Source: Chromatiales bacterium (GTDB taxonomy: Bacteria > Pseudomonadota > Gammaproteobacteria > Xanthomonadales > SZUA-36). From it: a stretch of 64,000 nt of DNA. The stretch spans positions 38,395 to 102,394 of the forward strand of contig JAHEFS010000001.1 of the NCBI GenBank assembly GCA_024640045.1. Reading direction: 5' to 3'. Both the position numbers and the translations under genes were made by a program. Shown here one piece after another: positions 1 to 9,111 of the stretch (positions are counted from its first letter, which is position 1; each line of letters starts with the position of its first letter). The notes below the pieces were generated by a model. The model was given only the letters and a program-made list of their open reading frames with translations, made no database searches and had not been told where the DNA came from.

Positions 1-1441
1 TACTGTCGCGGAAGGGAAAAAATGCGTCGGAACCCATGACTGCGCCATCCAGTGGGAGCTTGGCTTCGGAAGCCTTCCAGGCGGCGATGCGGGCAGAATC
101 CACGCGGCTCATCTGACCGGCGCCGACACCGAGGGTGCGCCCGCCGCTGGCGTAGACAATGGCATTGGACTTGATCATGCGCACCAGCTTCCAGGCAAAC
201 AGAAGATCGAGCCATTCCTGGTCCGTAGGTGCCCTGTCGCTGACGCATCGGCAATCAGAACGCTCGATCCGGCCCTGGTCGTACTGTTGAATAAGCAGGC
301 CGCCAGCCACCTTGTGGTAGCTGAGCCGATTGCCGGCATCGGCCGCGGGCTGGCCGCGAAGCACGCGCACGTTGGGCTTTGCCGCCAGCACGGACAAGGC
401 GTCCTCGGCGTAGGAGGGCGCCGAAATGACCTCGACGAACTGCTTTTCGATGATGCTGGCAGCCGTCTCGGCATCAAGTTGCTGGTTGAATGCAATGATG
501 CCGCCGAAGGCGGAAACGGGATCCGTTTCGAAAGCTCTCAGGTAAGCCTCGAGTGCGGTATCGGCCTGGGCGGCACCGCATGGATTGGCATGTTTGACGA
601 TGACGCAGGCCGGGTCTCCATGGAACTGGTGGACACACTCGATGGCGGCGTCGGCGTCGGAGATATTGTTGTACGAAAGCTCTTTGCCCTGGAGTTGCTC
701 AGCCCAGCCGGGCAGGGTTCCGCCGGCATCGCCAGCGACAAAAAAGGCGGCCTTCTGGTGCGGGTTTTCGCCGTAGCGCATCGTCTGCACACGGTTAAAT
801 TGCGGTGTATGGATGACCGGCAGACCGTCCGGGGCTTTGCCCTCGGGTCCACGCTGACTGAGGTAGTCGGCCACCATGCCATCGTAGCGAGCTGTGTGGG
901 CGAAGGCGCTGACCGCCAGGCGATAACGGGTGGACTCCGACACCGCGCCTGCGGACTGCAGTTCAGACAGCACGGCCTGGTAGTCTGACGAATCGGTGAC
1001 GATACTGACCCGAGCGTGATTCTTAGCCGCCGCCCGCACCATCGTCGGCCCGCCGATATCGATATTCTCGATGGCGTCAGCCAGGCTGCAGTCGGGGTTG
1101 GCGGTTACCTCGGCAAAGGGGTACAGGTTGACGATGACCAGTTCGAACGGCTCGATACCATGCTCAGCCATCACTCCGGCGTCCTGATCGCGGCCCAGAA
1201 TACCGCCGTGTACTTTCGGATGCAGGGTCTTGACCCTGCCGTCCATGATCTCGGGGAACCCGGTATGTTCACCGACCCCGGTGACGGCAACGCCACCGTC
1301 TCTTAGCAGGCGCGCGGTTCCACCCGTGCTGAGCACGGTGAAACCGAGACTTTCGAGGCCTTGGGCAAACTCCAGGATACCGGTCTTGTCGGAAACACTG
1401 ATCAAAGCGAGACGCCTTTCAGGCGCGGCTGAAGGGTTCAT
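1..1441 (-). CDS. purH: Bifunctional phosphoribosylaminoimidazolecarboxamide formyltransferase / IMP cyclohydrolase (3' end truncated by window edge)
   Basis: Manual minus-strand translation from ATG at 1441: MNPSAAPERRLALISVSDKTGILEFAQGLESLGFTVLSTGGTARLLRDGGVAVTGVGEHTGFPEIMDGRVKTLHPKVHGGILGRD..., characteristic PurH. It is absent from the ORF track because it has no stop inside the window. Confidence 0.96.
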   Translation of the reverse strand, partial: MNPSAAPERRLALISVSDKTGILEFAQGLESLGFTVLSTGGTARLLRDGGVAVTGVGEHTGFPEIMDGRVKTLHPKVHGGILGRDQDAGVMAEHGIEPFELVIVNLYPFAEVTANPDCSLADAIENIDIGGPTMVRAAAKNHARVSIVTDSSDYQAVLSELQSAGAVSESTRYRLAVSAFAHTARYDGMVADYLSQRGPEGKAPDGLPVIHTPQFNRVQTMRYGENPHQKAAFFVAGDAGGTLPGWAEQLQGKELSYNNISDADAAIECVHQFHGDPACVIVKHANPCGAAQADTALEAYLRAFETDPVSAFGGIIAFNQQLDAETAASIIEKQFVEVISAPSYAEDALSVLAAKPNVRVLRGQPAADAGNRLSYHKVAGGLLIQQYDQGRIERSDCRCVSDRAPTDQEWLDLLFAWKLVRMIKSNAIVYASGGRTLGVGAGQMSRVDSARIAAWKASEAKLPLDGAVMGSDAFFPFRDS

Positions 1442-1528
1442 AGTCTATTAGCTCCGGCTCTTTGGTACGTCAGGTAACGGGTGTCGAAAACCCGCCGTGG
1501 TCGATCCTGCGTGCACCATTATACGCAG

Positions 1529-1807
1529 TCACCGAAGCCGTGTGATGGTCTGCTTTTTCCCTTGGCGAATGTTGTAACGGCGAATCCGGGTGCGCAGGGT
1601 ATTGCGGGTCATACCCAGAATCCGCGCGGCGCGTGACTGGTTGCCCCGGGTAAACTTGAGCACCTCCTCGATGAGAGGGGGTTCAACCTCCGAGAGCAGC
1701 TTACGATAGACATGTTCCGGTTCCGTGTTGCCCATGTCGAGCAGGAACTGGTTGATCGTTTTCCGGACCTCTTCCTTCAGCGGGGTGCTTTGTGATTTCT
1801 TCACCAT
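1529..1807 (-). CDS. fis: Fis family DNA-binding protein
   Basis: C-terminal Fis HTH (EEVLKFTRGNQSRAARILGMTRNTLRTRIRRY). Start chosen at MVKKSQS, downstream of the ORF-track start. Adjacent to purH as in other gammaproteobacteria. Confidence 0.93.
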   Translation of the reverse strand: MVKKSQSTPLKEEVRKTINQFLLDMGNTEPEHVYRKLLSEVEPPLIEEVLKFTRGNQSRAARILGMTRNTLRTRIRRYNIRQGKKQTITRLR

Positions 1808-1891
1808 GACGGTTTTGCGTGCATTTTCAGTCCGGGTAGCCTGGGCGGGAAAAGGTAGCACACTGAAAGCGCCCGCGCACCATTGGACAAA

Positions 1892-2611
1892 TCAGAGAAA
1901 GCGGATTTCGAAACCGACGGCCCGCTCTCCCGGACTGGCGAACTCCAGCAGAACGGGCACATGCACCCTTGACCTGAGGAGGTCCGAGTCTGACCCGCGC
2001 CCAGGCAGATATTCGGTGGCGGTAAAGTCACGCCGAGCGACTGGTTTTCCTGCCAGGTCCAGTAACGTCAGCTCCAGCACAGGCCAGGATTGCGCCCGCT
2101 CGGCATGATTGACGAACGTGGCGCTGAGTACCAGGACGCCGGCCCGCGTCGGATGGGCGTGTAAATCTCGACTGACGACGTGTAACTGGCCCGTATCCCT
2201 GAACGACAAATCCGGCTCTGCCTGAACGAGTTGAAAATGCTGCAGCAACGCCTGCGCCTGCGGCCATGTGTCGATATCGGCCCTGAATGTCCAGCCCAGG
2301 TGCACCAGCGTGCCCAGTGCCAGGAGCAAGCTCAACGCCAGCCAGTGGCCCCGTTTTTCATCCCCCCTGAAATGGACGTGGGCAGGCCCGAACGGCGCGG
2401 CCAGTTCCTGCTTGCTACCCAGTACCGGAGGCCGGTAACGCGTGCCAGCCGGTGGCGGAGTGTCGCCCGTATCAGGCCACTCATCGAACAGTTGCTCCAG
2501 GGCATCGAACTTCTGCCCGCAGCGCCCGCAGCGCACGGTGCCGCGCGAGTGGGCCAGGGTGACGGCATTGAGGACGTGAGCAGAGTCACATTCCGGGCAG
2601 CGTGTGTACAT
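1892..2611 (-). CDS. Zinc-ribbon (MJ0042-type) and DUF3426 domain protein
   Basis: N-terminal MYTRCPECDSAHVLNAVTLAHSRGTVRCGRCGQKFDAL zinc ribbon, one TM segment, DUF3426-like C-terminus; located near fis. Confidence 0.85.
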   Translation of the reverse strand: MYTRCPECDSAHVLNAVTLAHSRGTVRCGRCGQKFDALEQLFDEWPDTGDTPPPAGTRYRPPVLGSKQELAAPFGPAHVHFRGDEKRGHWLALSLLLALGTLVHLGWTFRADIDTWPQAQALLQHFQLVQAEPDLSFRDTGQLHVVSRDLHAHPTRAGVLVLSATFVNHAERAQSWPVLELTLLDLAGKPVARRDFTATEYLPGRGSDSDLLRSRVHVPVLLEFASPGERAVGFEIRFL

Positions 2612-2678
2612 GGCTCAGGGTGAGGGCAGGCTGGCCCAAAAACGAAACCGGACGAGTCGGTTCAGGTAAGGCACTGGC

Positions 2679-3365
2679 TCAGGTATTGTTCTCACCGGTC
2701 GCCGTGTCCGCTGTGGCCTCATCCTCGGGTCCGTCACCGTTCAGGTAACGGTAGCGGTTCAGTTCCGACATGAAGATTTCTCGGATTTGCGCCTCCCTCT
2801 TGTCCAGATTGGCTTTCGAGCGCGCACCCTGGCGCAAGCGCCCCCGCAATTGCTTGATCTCATCGCTGATGGTGGCATCAATGGGTAGGCCGGCGCGTTG
2901 ACGATCAGCGGCTTCGCGGATCTGGCCGTTGAGAGAAGCCACGACGCTGAGACGGCTTTGTTCGATCAGGCGGGCGTCGTAGGCGAGATTGTCGACCTCG
3001 ACCTGCATGGCGTCCAGAATCTCTTCTTCCGAGCGATACTTCAGCACCAGCAAACGGTCCGCACGCATCTGTTTTTCATGGGCGGCAATTTCGGGGTCAA
3101 CCTTGTTTTTTTCCTTTTGGACCTGTTCCAACGTCGGCTCGGGCGCGGTCGGGTCATCAATGGACCTGATGACTATTCCGTTCTGGAGGATTTGGTGCGG
3201 GCGGTTGGCGTACTCCGCTGGCAAAGTGCTGTCGTAGTGCACCTCACCTTTCTCATCGACCCAACGGTAAACGAGTTGCGCCATCGCCGGGGCGGCGGGC
3301 AGCAACAGGCACGCCGCGAGTGCCGCAAACATCCATGGCCGGTAGGCCTTGCTAGGTGCAACCAT
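2679..3365 (-). CDS. DUF4124 domain-containing exported protein
   Basis: Signal peptide followed by AQLVYRWVDEKGEVHYDSTLP (DUF4124 signature) and a coiled-coil region. Start taken at MVAPSKAYRP. Confidence 0.8.
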   Translation of the reverse strand: MVAPSKAYRPWMFAALAACLLLPAAPAMAQLVYRWVDEKGEVHYDSTLPAEYANRPHQILQNGIVIRSIDDPTAPEPTLEQVQKEKNKVDPEIAAHEKQMRADRLLVLKYRSEEEILDAMQVEVDNLAYDARLIEQSRLSVVASLNGQIREAADRQRAGLPIDATISDEIKQLRGRLRQGARSKANLDKREAQIREIFMSELNRYRYLNGDGPEDEATADTATGENNT

Positions 3366-3996
3366 AACGATCACGATAGCGCCGAATCGCCGCGATGTCG
3401 AACTCTTCCCGGCCATTGCGTTCCAGGTAAACGATGAGGTCATTGAGCCCGGCGATGGCGATGACGTCAATACCGAATTCAGCCGTTACCTCCTGCGCGG
3501 CCGATTGATCGCTCTGACCACGTTCCTGGCGGTCCAGCGCGATGGCGACAGCTGCCGTGTGCGCACCTGCGCCTTCGATCCAGCCGATCGACTCGCGGAC
3601 CGAAGTGCCGGCGGAAATGACATCGTCGATGATCATGACGCGCCCACTGAGCGGCGCGCCGACCAGGAAGCCACCTTCGCCATGGTCTTTTGCCTCCTTG
3701 CGGTTGTAGGCGTAAGGCACGTTGCGGCCATGCTGGCTGCTGAGAGCGATGGTGGCCGCTGCAGCCAGCGGTATGCCTTTGTATGCTGGCCCGAACAGCA
3801 TGTCGTAAGCGATACCGGAGGCTTGGATCGCGGCTGCGTAGCAGTCGCCCAGGCGCTTGAGTGAATCGCCGTCGTCGAAACCGCCCGCATTGAAAAAATA
3901 GGGGCTGACCCGGCCCGATTTCAGGGTGAATTCGCCGAATTTGAGATTGCCCTTGGCCAGCGCCAAGTCAAAGAATTTTTCCTGGTGGTCCTGCAT
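3352..3996 (-). CDS. pyrE: Orotate phosphoribosyltransferase
   Basis: MQDHQEKFFDLALAKGNLKFGEFTLKSGRVSPYFFNAGGF... and PRPP motif RVMIIDDVISAGTS. Start MQDHQEK preferred over the ORF-track start. Confidence 0.95.
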   Translation of the reverse strand: MQDHQEKFFDLALAKGNLKFGEFTLKSGRVSPYFFNAGGFDDGDSLKRLGDCYAAAIQASGIAYDMLFGPAYKGIPLAAAATIALSSQHGRNVPYAYNRKEAKDHGEGGFLVGAPLSGRVMIIDDVISAGTSVRESIGWIEGAGAHTAAVAIALDRQERGQSDQSAAQEVTAEFGIDVIAIAGLNDLIVYLERNGREEFDIAAIRRYRDRYGCT

Positions 3997-4100
3997 GTCT
4001 TCTCGTCGAGGGTGCGGTTTCCTGAGTATCGCCCCGTACAGGCCGCTATGCAACGCAGCCACCATGACAAGGCGGGCGGGGGCGGGTATGCTCACGGCCC

Positions 4101-4895
4101 ATGAGAATTATCACGCTCAATGCCAATGGAATCCGCGCAGCGGCCCGTAAAGGTTTCTTCGACTGGATGGCCCGCCAGGATGCGGATGTGGTCTGCATCC
4201 AGGAAACCAAGGCCCAGGTTCACCAGTTGACTGATCCGGTCTTCCGGCCCGAGGGCTATCACTGCTACTACCACGATGCGCTGAAACCCGGTTACAGCGG
4301 TACGGCGGTCTATTCTCGGCATGAACCCGACGCAGTACAACACGGCCTCGGCTGGGACGTGATGGATAACGAAGGCCGCTGGTTGCAGGTCGATATCGGC
4401 GGCTTGAGCGTGGTCTCCCTGTACCTGCAGTCGGGGTCCTCCAGTGATGAGCGCCAGCAAGTCAAATATCGCGCCATGGATTACCTCGAGCCCCTCCTGC
4501 GCAAAATGGCCAGCGACGGCCGGGAGTACCTGATCTGCGGTGACTGGAATATCGCGCATAAGAAGATTGACCTGAAAAACTGGCGGGGCAACCAGAAGAA
4601 CTCGGGCTTTCTGCCGGAAGAACGTGCATGGATGAGCGAGCTGTTTGGGAAGTTCGGTTGGGTGGATGCCTTTCGGGTGGTCGACCCGCGGGAAGAACAA
4701 TACACATGGTGGTCCAACCGCGGACAGGCGTGGGCCAACAATACCGGGTGGCGTATCGATTACCAGGTGGTCACCCCTGGGGTGGCGGCCGCCGCCAGGG
4801 CAGCTGACATCTACCGGGACGAGCGCTTTTCCGACCACGCGCCGCTGACGTTGGATTATGCGTTTGACATCAGAGCCGGCAGGAAGCCTGCTTGA
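4101..4895 (+). CDS. xthA: Exodeoxyribonuclease III
   Basis: MRIITLNANGIRAAARKGFFDW...ADVVCIQETKAQ...YLICGDWNIAHKKIDLKN...FSDHAPLTLDY. Confidence 0.95.
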   Translation: MRIITLNANGIRAAARKGFFDWMARQDADVVCIQETKAQVHQLTDPVFRPEGYHCYYHDALKPGYSGTAVYSRHEPDAVQHGLGWDVMDNEGRWLQVDIGGLSVVSLYLQSGSSSDERQQVKYRAMDYLEPLLRKMASDGREYLICGDWNIAHKKIDLKNWRGNQKNSGFLPEERAWMSELFGKFGWVDAFRVVDPREEQYTWWSNRGQAWANNTGWRIDYQVVTPGVAAAARAADIYRDERFSDHAPLTLDYAFDIRAGRKPA

Positions 4896-6148
4896 TTCAG
4901 AAATCACGCCCCTGGCAGGAGGTTTTGTTCACGCGCAGAATGCTGACCTGCGTGTTCCTGGGTTTCAGTTCGGGTATGCCGCTTTTCGTGTTGGTCTCGC
5001 TGGTCCCGGCCTGGCTGAGAAGCCACGAGGTGGACCTCGCCACCATCGGCCTGTTTGCGCTGGTTGGATTGCCCTATACCTGGAAGTTCCTGTGGTCACC
5101 CTTGATGGATCGCTACAAACTGCCGTTCCTGGGCAGACGACGCGGCTGGGCCCTGGTGACGCAGCTGGGCCTGTTGTTGTCCATTGGCGGACTGGGACAC
5201 TTCAACCCGGCGGTTTCCCTCGACAGCATCGTAATCGTGGTTTTCCTGGTGGCCGTTTTTGGCGCCAGCCAGGATATCGTTATCGATGCCTACCGCCGTG
5301 AATTGCTGGCTGATGACGAGTTGGGCACTGGCACCTCGATCTGGGTCAATGCTTACCGTTTGTCAGGGCTGGTGCCCGGGTCGTTGGCGCTGATCATGTC
5401 CGACCACTTTTCCTGGATCGTGGTTTACTGGACGACCGGTGCGTTCATGGCCATTGGGGTCATCACGACCCTGATGATTCCGGAAGTCAGCGACGACCGT
5501 CTCGCACCGCACTCATTGCGACAAGCCGTAGTCGAGCCTTTCGTCGAGTTCTTCCAGCGCGACGGCATCCGCAGTGCTCTGGCGATCCTGGCCTTCCTGT
5601 TCCTGTACAAGTTGGGGGATAACATGGCCACGGCCCTGGCAACGCCGTTCTATCTCGATATGGGCTACTCGCGCAGCGAGATCGGTTCCGTGGCAAAAAT
5701 TGCAGGGCTTTGGGCCAGCATTGCCGGTGGCGTGTTGGGCGGGATCGTCATGCTACGGCTGAGTATCAACCGGGCTCTGTGGCTGTTCGGATTCGTCCAG
5801 CTGGCGACCATCCTGCCCTACGTATGGCTCAGCCAGGCGGGGCATACCCTGGTCGGACTGTTCGTTGTCGTCAGTGGTGAGTACCTTGGCGTCGGTCTTG
5901 GCGCCATCGCGCTGACCGCTTACATGGCGCGGGAAACGAGCCGCGCTTTTACCGCCACGCAGTTCGCGCTGTTCAGCAGTTTTATCGCGGTGCCGCGGAC
6001 CATTGCCAACGCTTCCACGGGATTTATCGTTGAAGCGCTGGGCTGGACCGTGTTTTACGTGATGTGTGCCCTGGTCGCGATTCCAGGCATGTTGTTGCTG
6101 CTCAAGGTCGCGCCATGGCGCGACCCGGGATTGGGCAAAAGGCCCTAA
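4892..6148 (+). CDS. ampG: AmpG-like muropeptide MFS permease
   Basis: 12-TM MFS protein with AmpG signature: LGFSSGMPLFVLVSLVPAWLRSHEVDLATIGLFALVGLPYTWKFLWSPLMDRY. Confidence 0.88.
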   Translation: MIQKSRPWQEVLFTRRMLTCVFLGFSSGMPLFVLVSLVPAWLRSHEVDLATIGLFALVGLPYTWKFLWSPLMDRYKLPFLGRRRGWALVTQLGLLLSIGGLGHFNPAVSLDSIVIVVFLVAVFGASQDIVIDAYRRELLADDELGTGTSIWVNAYRLSGLVPGSLALIMSDHFSWIVVYWTTGAFMAIGVITTLMIPEVSDDRLAPHSLRQAVVEPFVEFFQRDGIRSALAILAFLFLYKLGDNMATALATPFYLDMGYSRSEIGSVAKIAGLWASIAGGVLGGIVMLRLSINRALWLFGFVQLATILPYVWLSQAGHTLVGLFVVVSGEYLGVGLGAIALTAYMARETSRAFTATQFALFSSFIAVPRTIANASTGFIVEALGWTVFYVMCALVAIPGMLLLLKVAPWRDPGLGKRP

Positions 6149-6522
6149 CGGGCCATGCGCGCCTCGAAGCCAAACGGTAACAGGGCCAGTCGTGTCATTT
6201 TCAGGTGTTGCGCCGCGAACGGCAGCCCAATGATGGTGATGGCGAAAAACAGCGCCATGATCAGGTGAAAGACAGCCAGTTCCAGACCGGGCAAAAGGAT
6301 CCAGATAATGTTCATCAGGACCGCAACGGCGCCGCCTGGGGGTTCCTTCTCACGAATTTCGCGGCCGAAGGGCGCTGCGGCCAGCCCGGCCAGCCGGAAA
6401 CAGGCAATGCCGAATGGAATGCCGATGATGGTGATGCACAGGATGAGGGCACCCAGCAGGTAGAGAAAGAACAGGACAAACCCGCCAAGCAGAAACCAGA
6501 GTATGTTCAGGGGGAGTGACAT
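6145..6522 (-). CDS. YccF domain-containing membrane protein
   Basis: MSLPLNILWFLLGGFVLFFLYLLGALILCITIIGIPFGIACFRLAGLAAAPFGREI, with a duplicated YccF motif. Confidence 0.88.
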   Translation of the reverse strand: MSLPLNILWFLLGGFVLFFLYLLGALILCITIIGIPFGIACFRLAGLAAAPFGREIREKEPPGGAVAVLMNIIWILLPGLELAVFHLIMALFFAITIIGLPFAAQHLKMTRLALLPFGFEARMAR

Positions 6523-6539
6523 GGGGCCTCCTGGCATGT

Positions 6540-7655
6540 TCACGTGTGATTGGGGTGGTGGACTTCGCCCAGCAGTACCGGTTCGCGCGCCCCGGTGATC
6601 AGGCGGGTGTCCTGCCGGCGTTCAGCCAGTCGTTCGCGTGCCAGCCAGGCGAACAGCACGGCTTCCACCCAGTCGGGGTGCATGCCGTGCTGGCTGGTGG
6701 GCTCGACCCGAGTATCCGGAAGGAGCGCAGCAATCCTGCCCAACAGGTCGGTATTATGGGCGCCGCCCCCGCAGACCAGCAGGCGCGCCACGGACCCGGC
6801 ACTCTCACTGACAGCCTGGGCGACCGTTCGCGCAGTCAGTTCGGACAGGGTGCACTGGACGTCTGCTGGCAATGCGGGGTGATTCCGCAGGAAGGGCTCC
6901 AGCCAGGCGCGGTTGAAGTATTCCAGCCCCGTGCTTTTGGGGGCGGCGCGGGCGAAGTAGGGATCGGACAAAAGGTCACGCAACAAGTCGGGCACCGGGC
7001 GGCCGCTGGCGGCCCACTCGCCATTCTCGTCGAAATCCAGGCCACGTTCCTGGCGGATCCACAAATCCAGCAGGCAGTTGGCCGGCCCGCTATCGTGCCC
7101 CCGCGTGCGGCCGTCGGCGGAAATGAAGGTGATGTTGGCGATGCCGCCCAGATTGAGAACGGCGCGCTCCTCATCAGAACGGAAGAACAACCTGCGGTGC
7201 AGCAGCGGCGCCAGTGGCGCCCCCTGGCCGCCTGCCTCCAGATCAGCCTGGCGAAAGTGGCTGACGACCGTGGCCCGTGTACTGCGCAGCAGAACCTGTG
7301 GACTGCCCAGCTGGATGGACCGAGGGGGATCCGCGTCGGGCGCGTGCCAGACCGTCTGGCCGTGGGAACCGATCGCGCTGATGTCCCGCATTTCGATGCC
7401 GGCCTCCTCGCTGACTTTTCGGGCAGCCTTGGCGAAATGGCGGCCGAGAAACTCGTCCAGCATTCCACCCGCGGCCTCCCTGGGTTCACGGCCGGAAGCC
7501 AGCAGATCTTCAAGTTCGGATGCAATGGGCTCCCCGTAAGGCAGCGTCAGCGCATGCAGTAATCGCGGCTCTTCGTCTTCGAACAGCACCAGGGCGGCGT
7601 CGACACCATCGCGACTGGTACCTGAGATCAACCCAATGAAGTAGCCCTGTGTCAC
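6540..7655 (-). CDS. anmK: Anhydro-N-acetylmuramic acid kinase
   Basis: YFIGLISGTSRDGVDAALV...AIGSHGQTVWHAP...VLNLGGIANITFI. Confidence 0.95.
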   Translation of the reverse strand: MTQGYFIGLISGTSRDGVDAALVLFEDEEPRLLHALTLPYGEPIASELEDLLASGREPREAAGGMLDEFLGRHFAKAARKVSEEAGIEMRDISAIGSHGQTVWHAPDADPPRSIQLGSPQVLLRSTRATVVSHFRQADLEAGGQGAPLAPLLHRRLFFRSDEERAVLNLGGIANITFISADGRTRGHDSGPANCLLDLWIRQERGLDFDENGEWAASGRPVPDLLRDLLSDPYFARAAPKSTGLEYFNRAWLEPFLRNHPALPADVQCTLSELTARTVAQAVSESAGSVARLLVCGGGAHNTDLLGRIAALLPDTRVEPTSQHGMHPDWVEAVLFAWLARERLAERRQDTRLITGAREPVLLGEVHHPNHT

Positions 7656-8989
7656 TCGGAGCGCGCGTAGAGCGAAGCCGACTCCAGCCGGCTCAACTGC
7701 GTCAGGAAGGGCGCTGCATGTTGTTGGAAAGCCGCCAGTTGCTCCTTCTCCAGCGGTTGCACCGCAGGCAGGGAAACGGTCCGCGGATTGCGGTGCTTGC
7801 CGTTGACGACAAATTCGTAGTGCAGGTGTGGCGCCTGTGCGAGCCCGGTTGCACCGACATGGCCAATGACCTGGCCCTGGCGAACCCGGTCTCCCTTCTT
7901 GACGGTGCGCTTGGAGAAATGCAGGTATTTCGTGACGATGCTGTTGGCGTGCTGGATGAAAACATAGTTGCCATTGAATTTGCTGTAGGCCGATTCGGTC
8001 ACACGGCCATCGCCGGCAGCGTAGACCGGTGTCCCTGTTGGCGCGCGGTAGTCAATGCCATTGTGCGCCTTGAAGCGTTTCAGAATGGGGTGAAACCGCT
8101 TGGGATTGAAGTTGGAGGAGATATAGGAAAAGTTGAGCGGTGCGCGCAGGAAGGCCTTGCGCATGTGGCGCCCGTCCGGGGCGTAATATTGGGGCCCATT
8201 GTCGGCTTCGTAGCGAATAGCCTGGTAGCGGTCACCCTGGTTGACGAAAGTGGCGGCCAGGACGTCACCGTCACGTAGATACTCGCCATCGCGATAGACT
8301 TTTTCATAGAGCAGGAAAAACCGGTCGCCGCTCCGTATATCCAGCACGAAATCGATGTCCCAGCCAAAGATGTTGGCCAGTTTCATCACCATGGCGTCGC
8401 TCAGGCCGGCGGCCTTGCCTGCCAGGAACAAAGATGAGTCGATGCTCCCCTCGGTTTCCACCATTTCCGTGGTGATCTGGCGCTCCTGGATCCAGGCAGA
8501 AGGCGCGCCTGCAACCATGTCCACCATCAGGTAACGCTCGTCATCGAGCGTGTAGCGCATGTGCTCTAACGATCCGTCCATTGCTTGCCGGAACGCGAAT
8601 TCGTCTCCCGGCCGAATCGTCTTGAGACTGCGGGTTTCATCGTTCAGCGCCAGAATTTCATGCAGGGTGCCCACGCTGAATCCCTGGGAGCGGAAAATGG
8701 TATCCAGTGTCTGCCCGGACTTGACCTTCATGCTGATCCATGGCGATTGATCAGTTGCGGCCAGTGGCGCGGTGGTGGTGTCGCCAGCACCCGTGGCTGT
8801 TCGCGTGGGCAGTGCCAGGTCGACCACCCGATCGAACGCGGGTGCAGTCGACGAGGGAGTCGGATTCAGGCCGCCCAGGGCGACACCGAACACGATCAGC
8901 GTGACCGCAAACAAGGCCGCCCGTGACCGGCTGATACCGATGTGCAAGTGTCGCAGGCGATGCAGCATTTGATTGGGAAATGTATCCAT
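7652..8989 (-). CDS. Peptidoglycan DD-metalloendopeptidase, LysM/OapA-type N-terminus plus M23 domain
   Basis: M23 motifs AHNGIDYRAPTGTPVYAAGDGRV and APHLHYEFVVNGKHRNP; 4-nt overlap with anmK. Confidence 0.92.
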   Translation of the reverse strand: MDTFPNQMLHRLRHLHIGISRSRAALFAVTLIVFGVALGGLNPTPSSTAPAFDRVVDLALPTRTATGAGDTTTAPLAATDQSPWISMKVKSGQTLDTIFRSQGFSVGTLHEILALNDETRSLKTIRPGDEFAFRQAMDGSLEHMRYTLDDERYLMVDMVAGAPSAWIQERQITTEMVETEGSIDSSLFLAGKAAGLSDAMVMKLANIFGWDIDFVLDIRSGDRFFLLYEKVYRDGEYLRDGDVLAATFVNQGDRYQAIRYEADNGPQYYAPDGRHMRKAFLRAPLNFSYISSNFNPKRFHPILKRFKAHNGIDYRAPTGTPVYAAGDGRVTESAYSKFNGNYVFIQHANSIVTKYLHFSKRTVKKGDRVRQGQVIGHVGATGLAQAPHLHYEFVVNGKHRNPRTVSLPAVQPLEKEQLAAFQQHAAPFLTQLSRLESASLYARSE

Positions 8990-9111
8990 TAACGGGAGGC
9001 AGCTGAATCCAGGGTCAGGCGTTCGGGCCAGGCAGGCATAACCTTAGCCAGACAAGGCCTGCCGGTCAATTGTGATCGCCGGGGTGGTGGATAAGGGGGT
9101 GAGGCAATACA

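Noticed and set aside
287-988. 233-aa plus-strand ORF at the left edge
   Set aside because: Antisense to purH, which is missing from the track only because it is truncated.
6516-7562. 348-aa plus-strand ORF antisense to anmK
   Set aside because: Shadow of a confident anmK gene; no recognisable domain.
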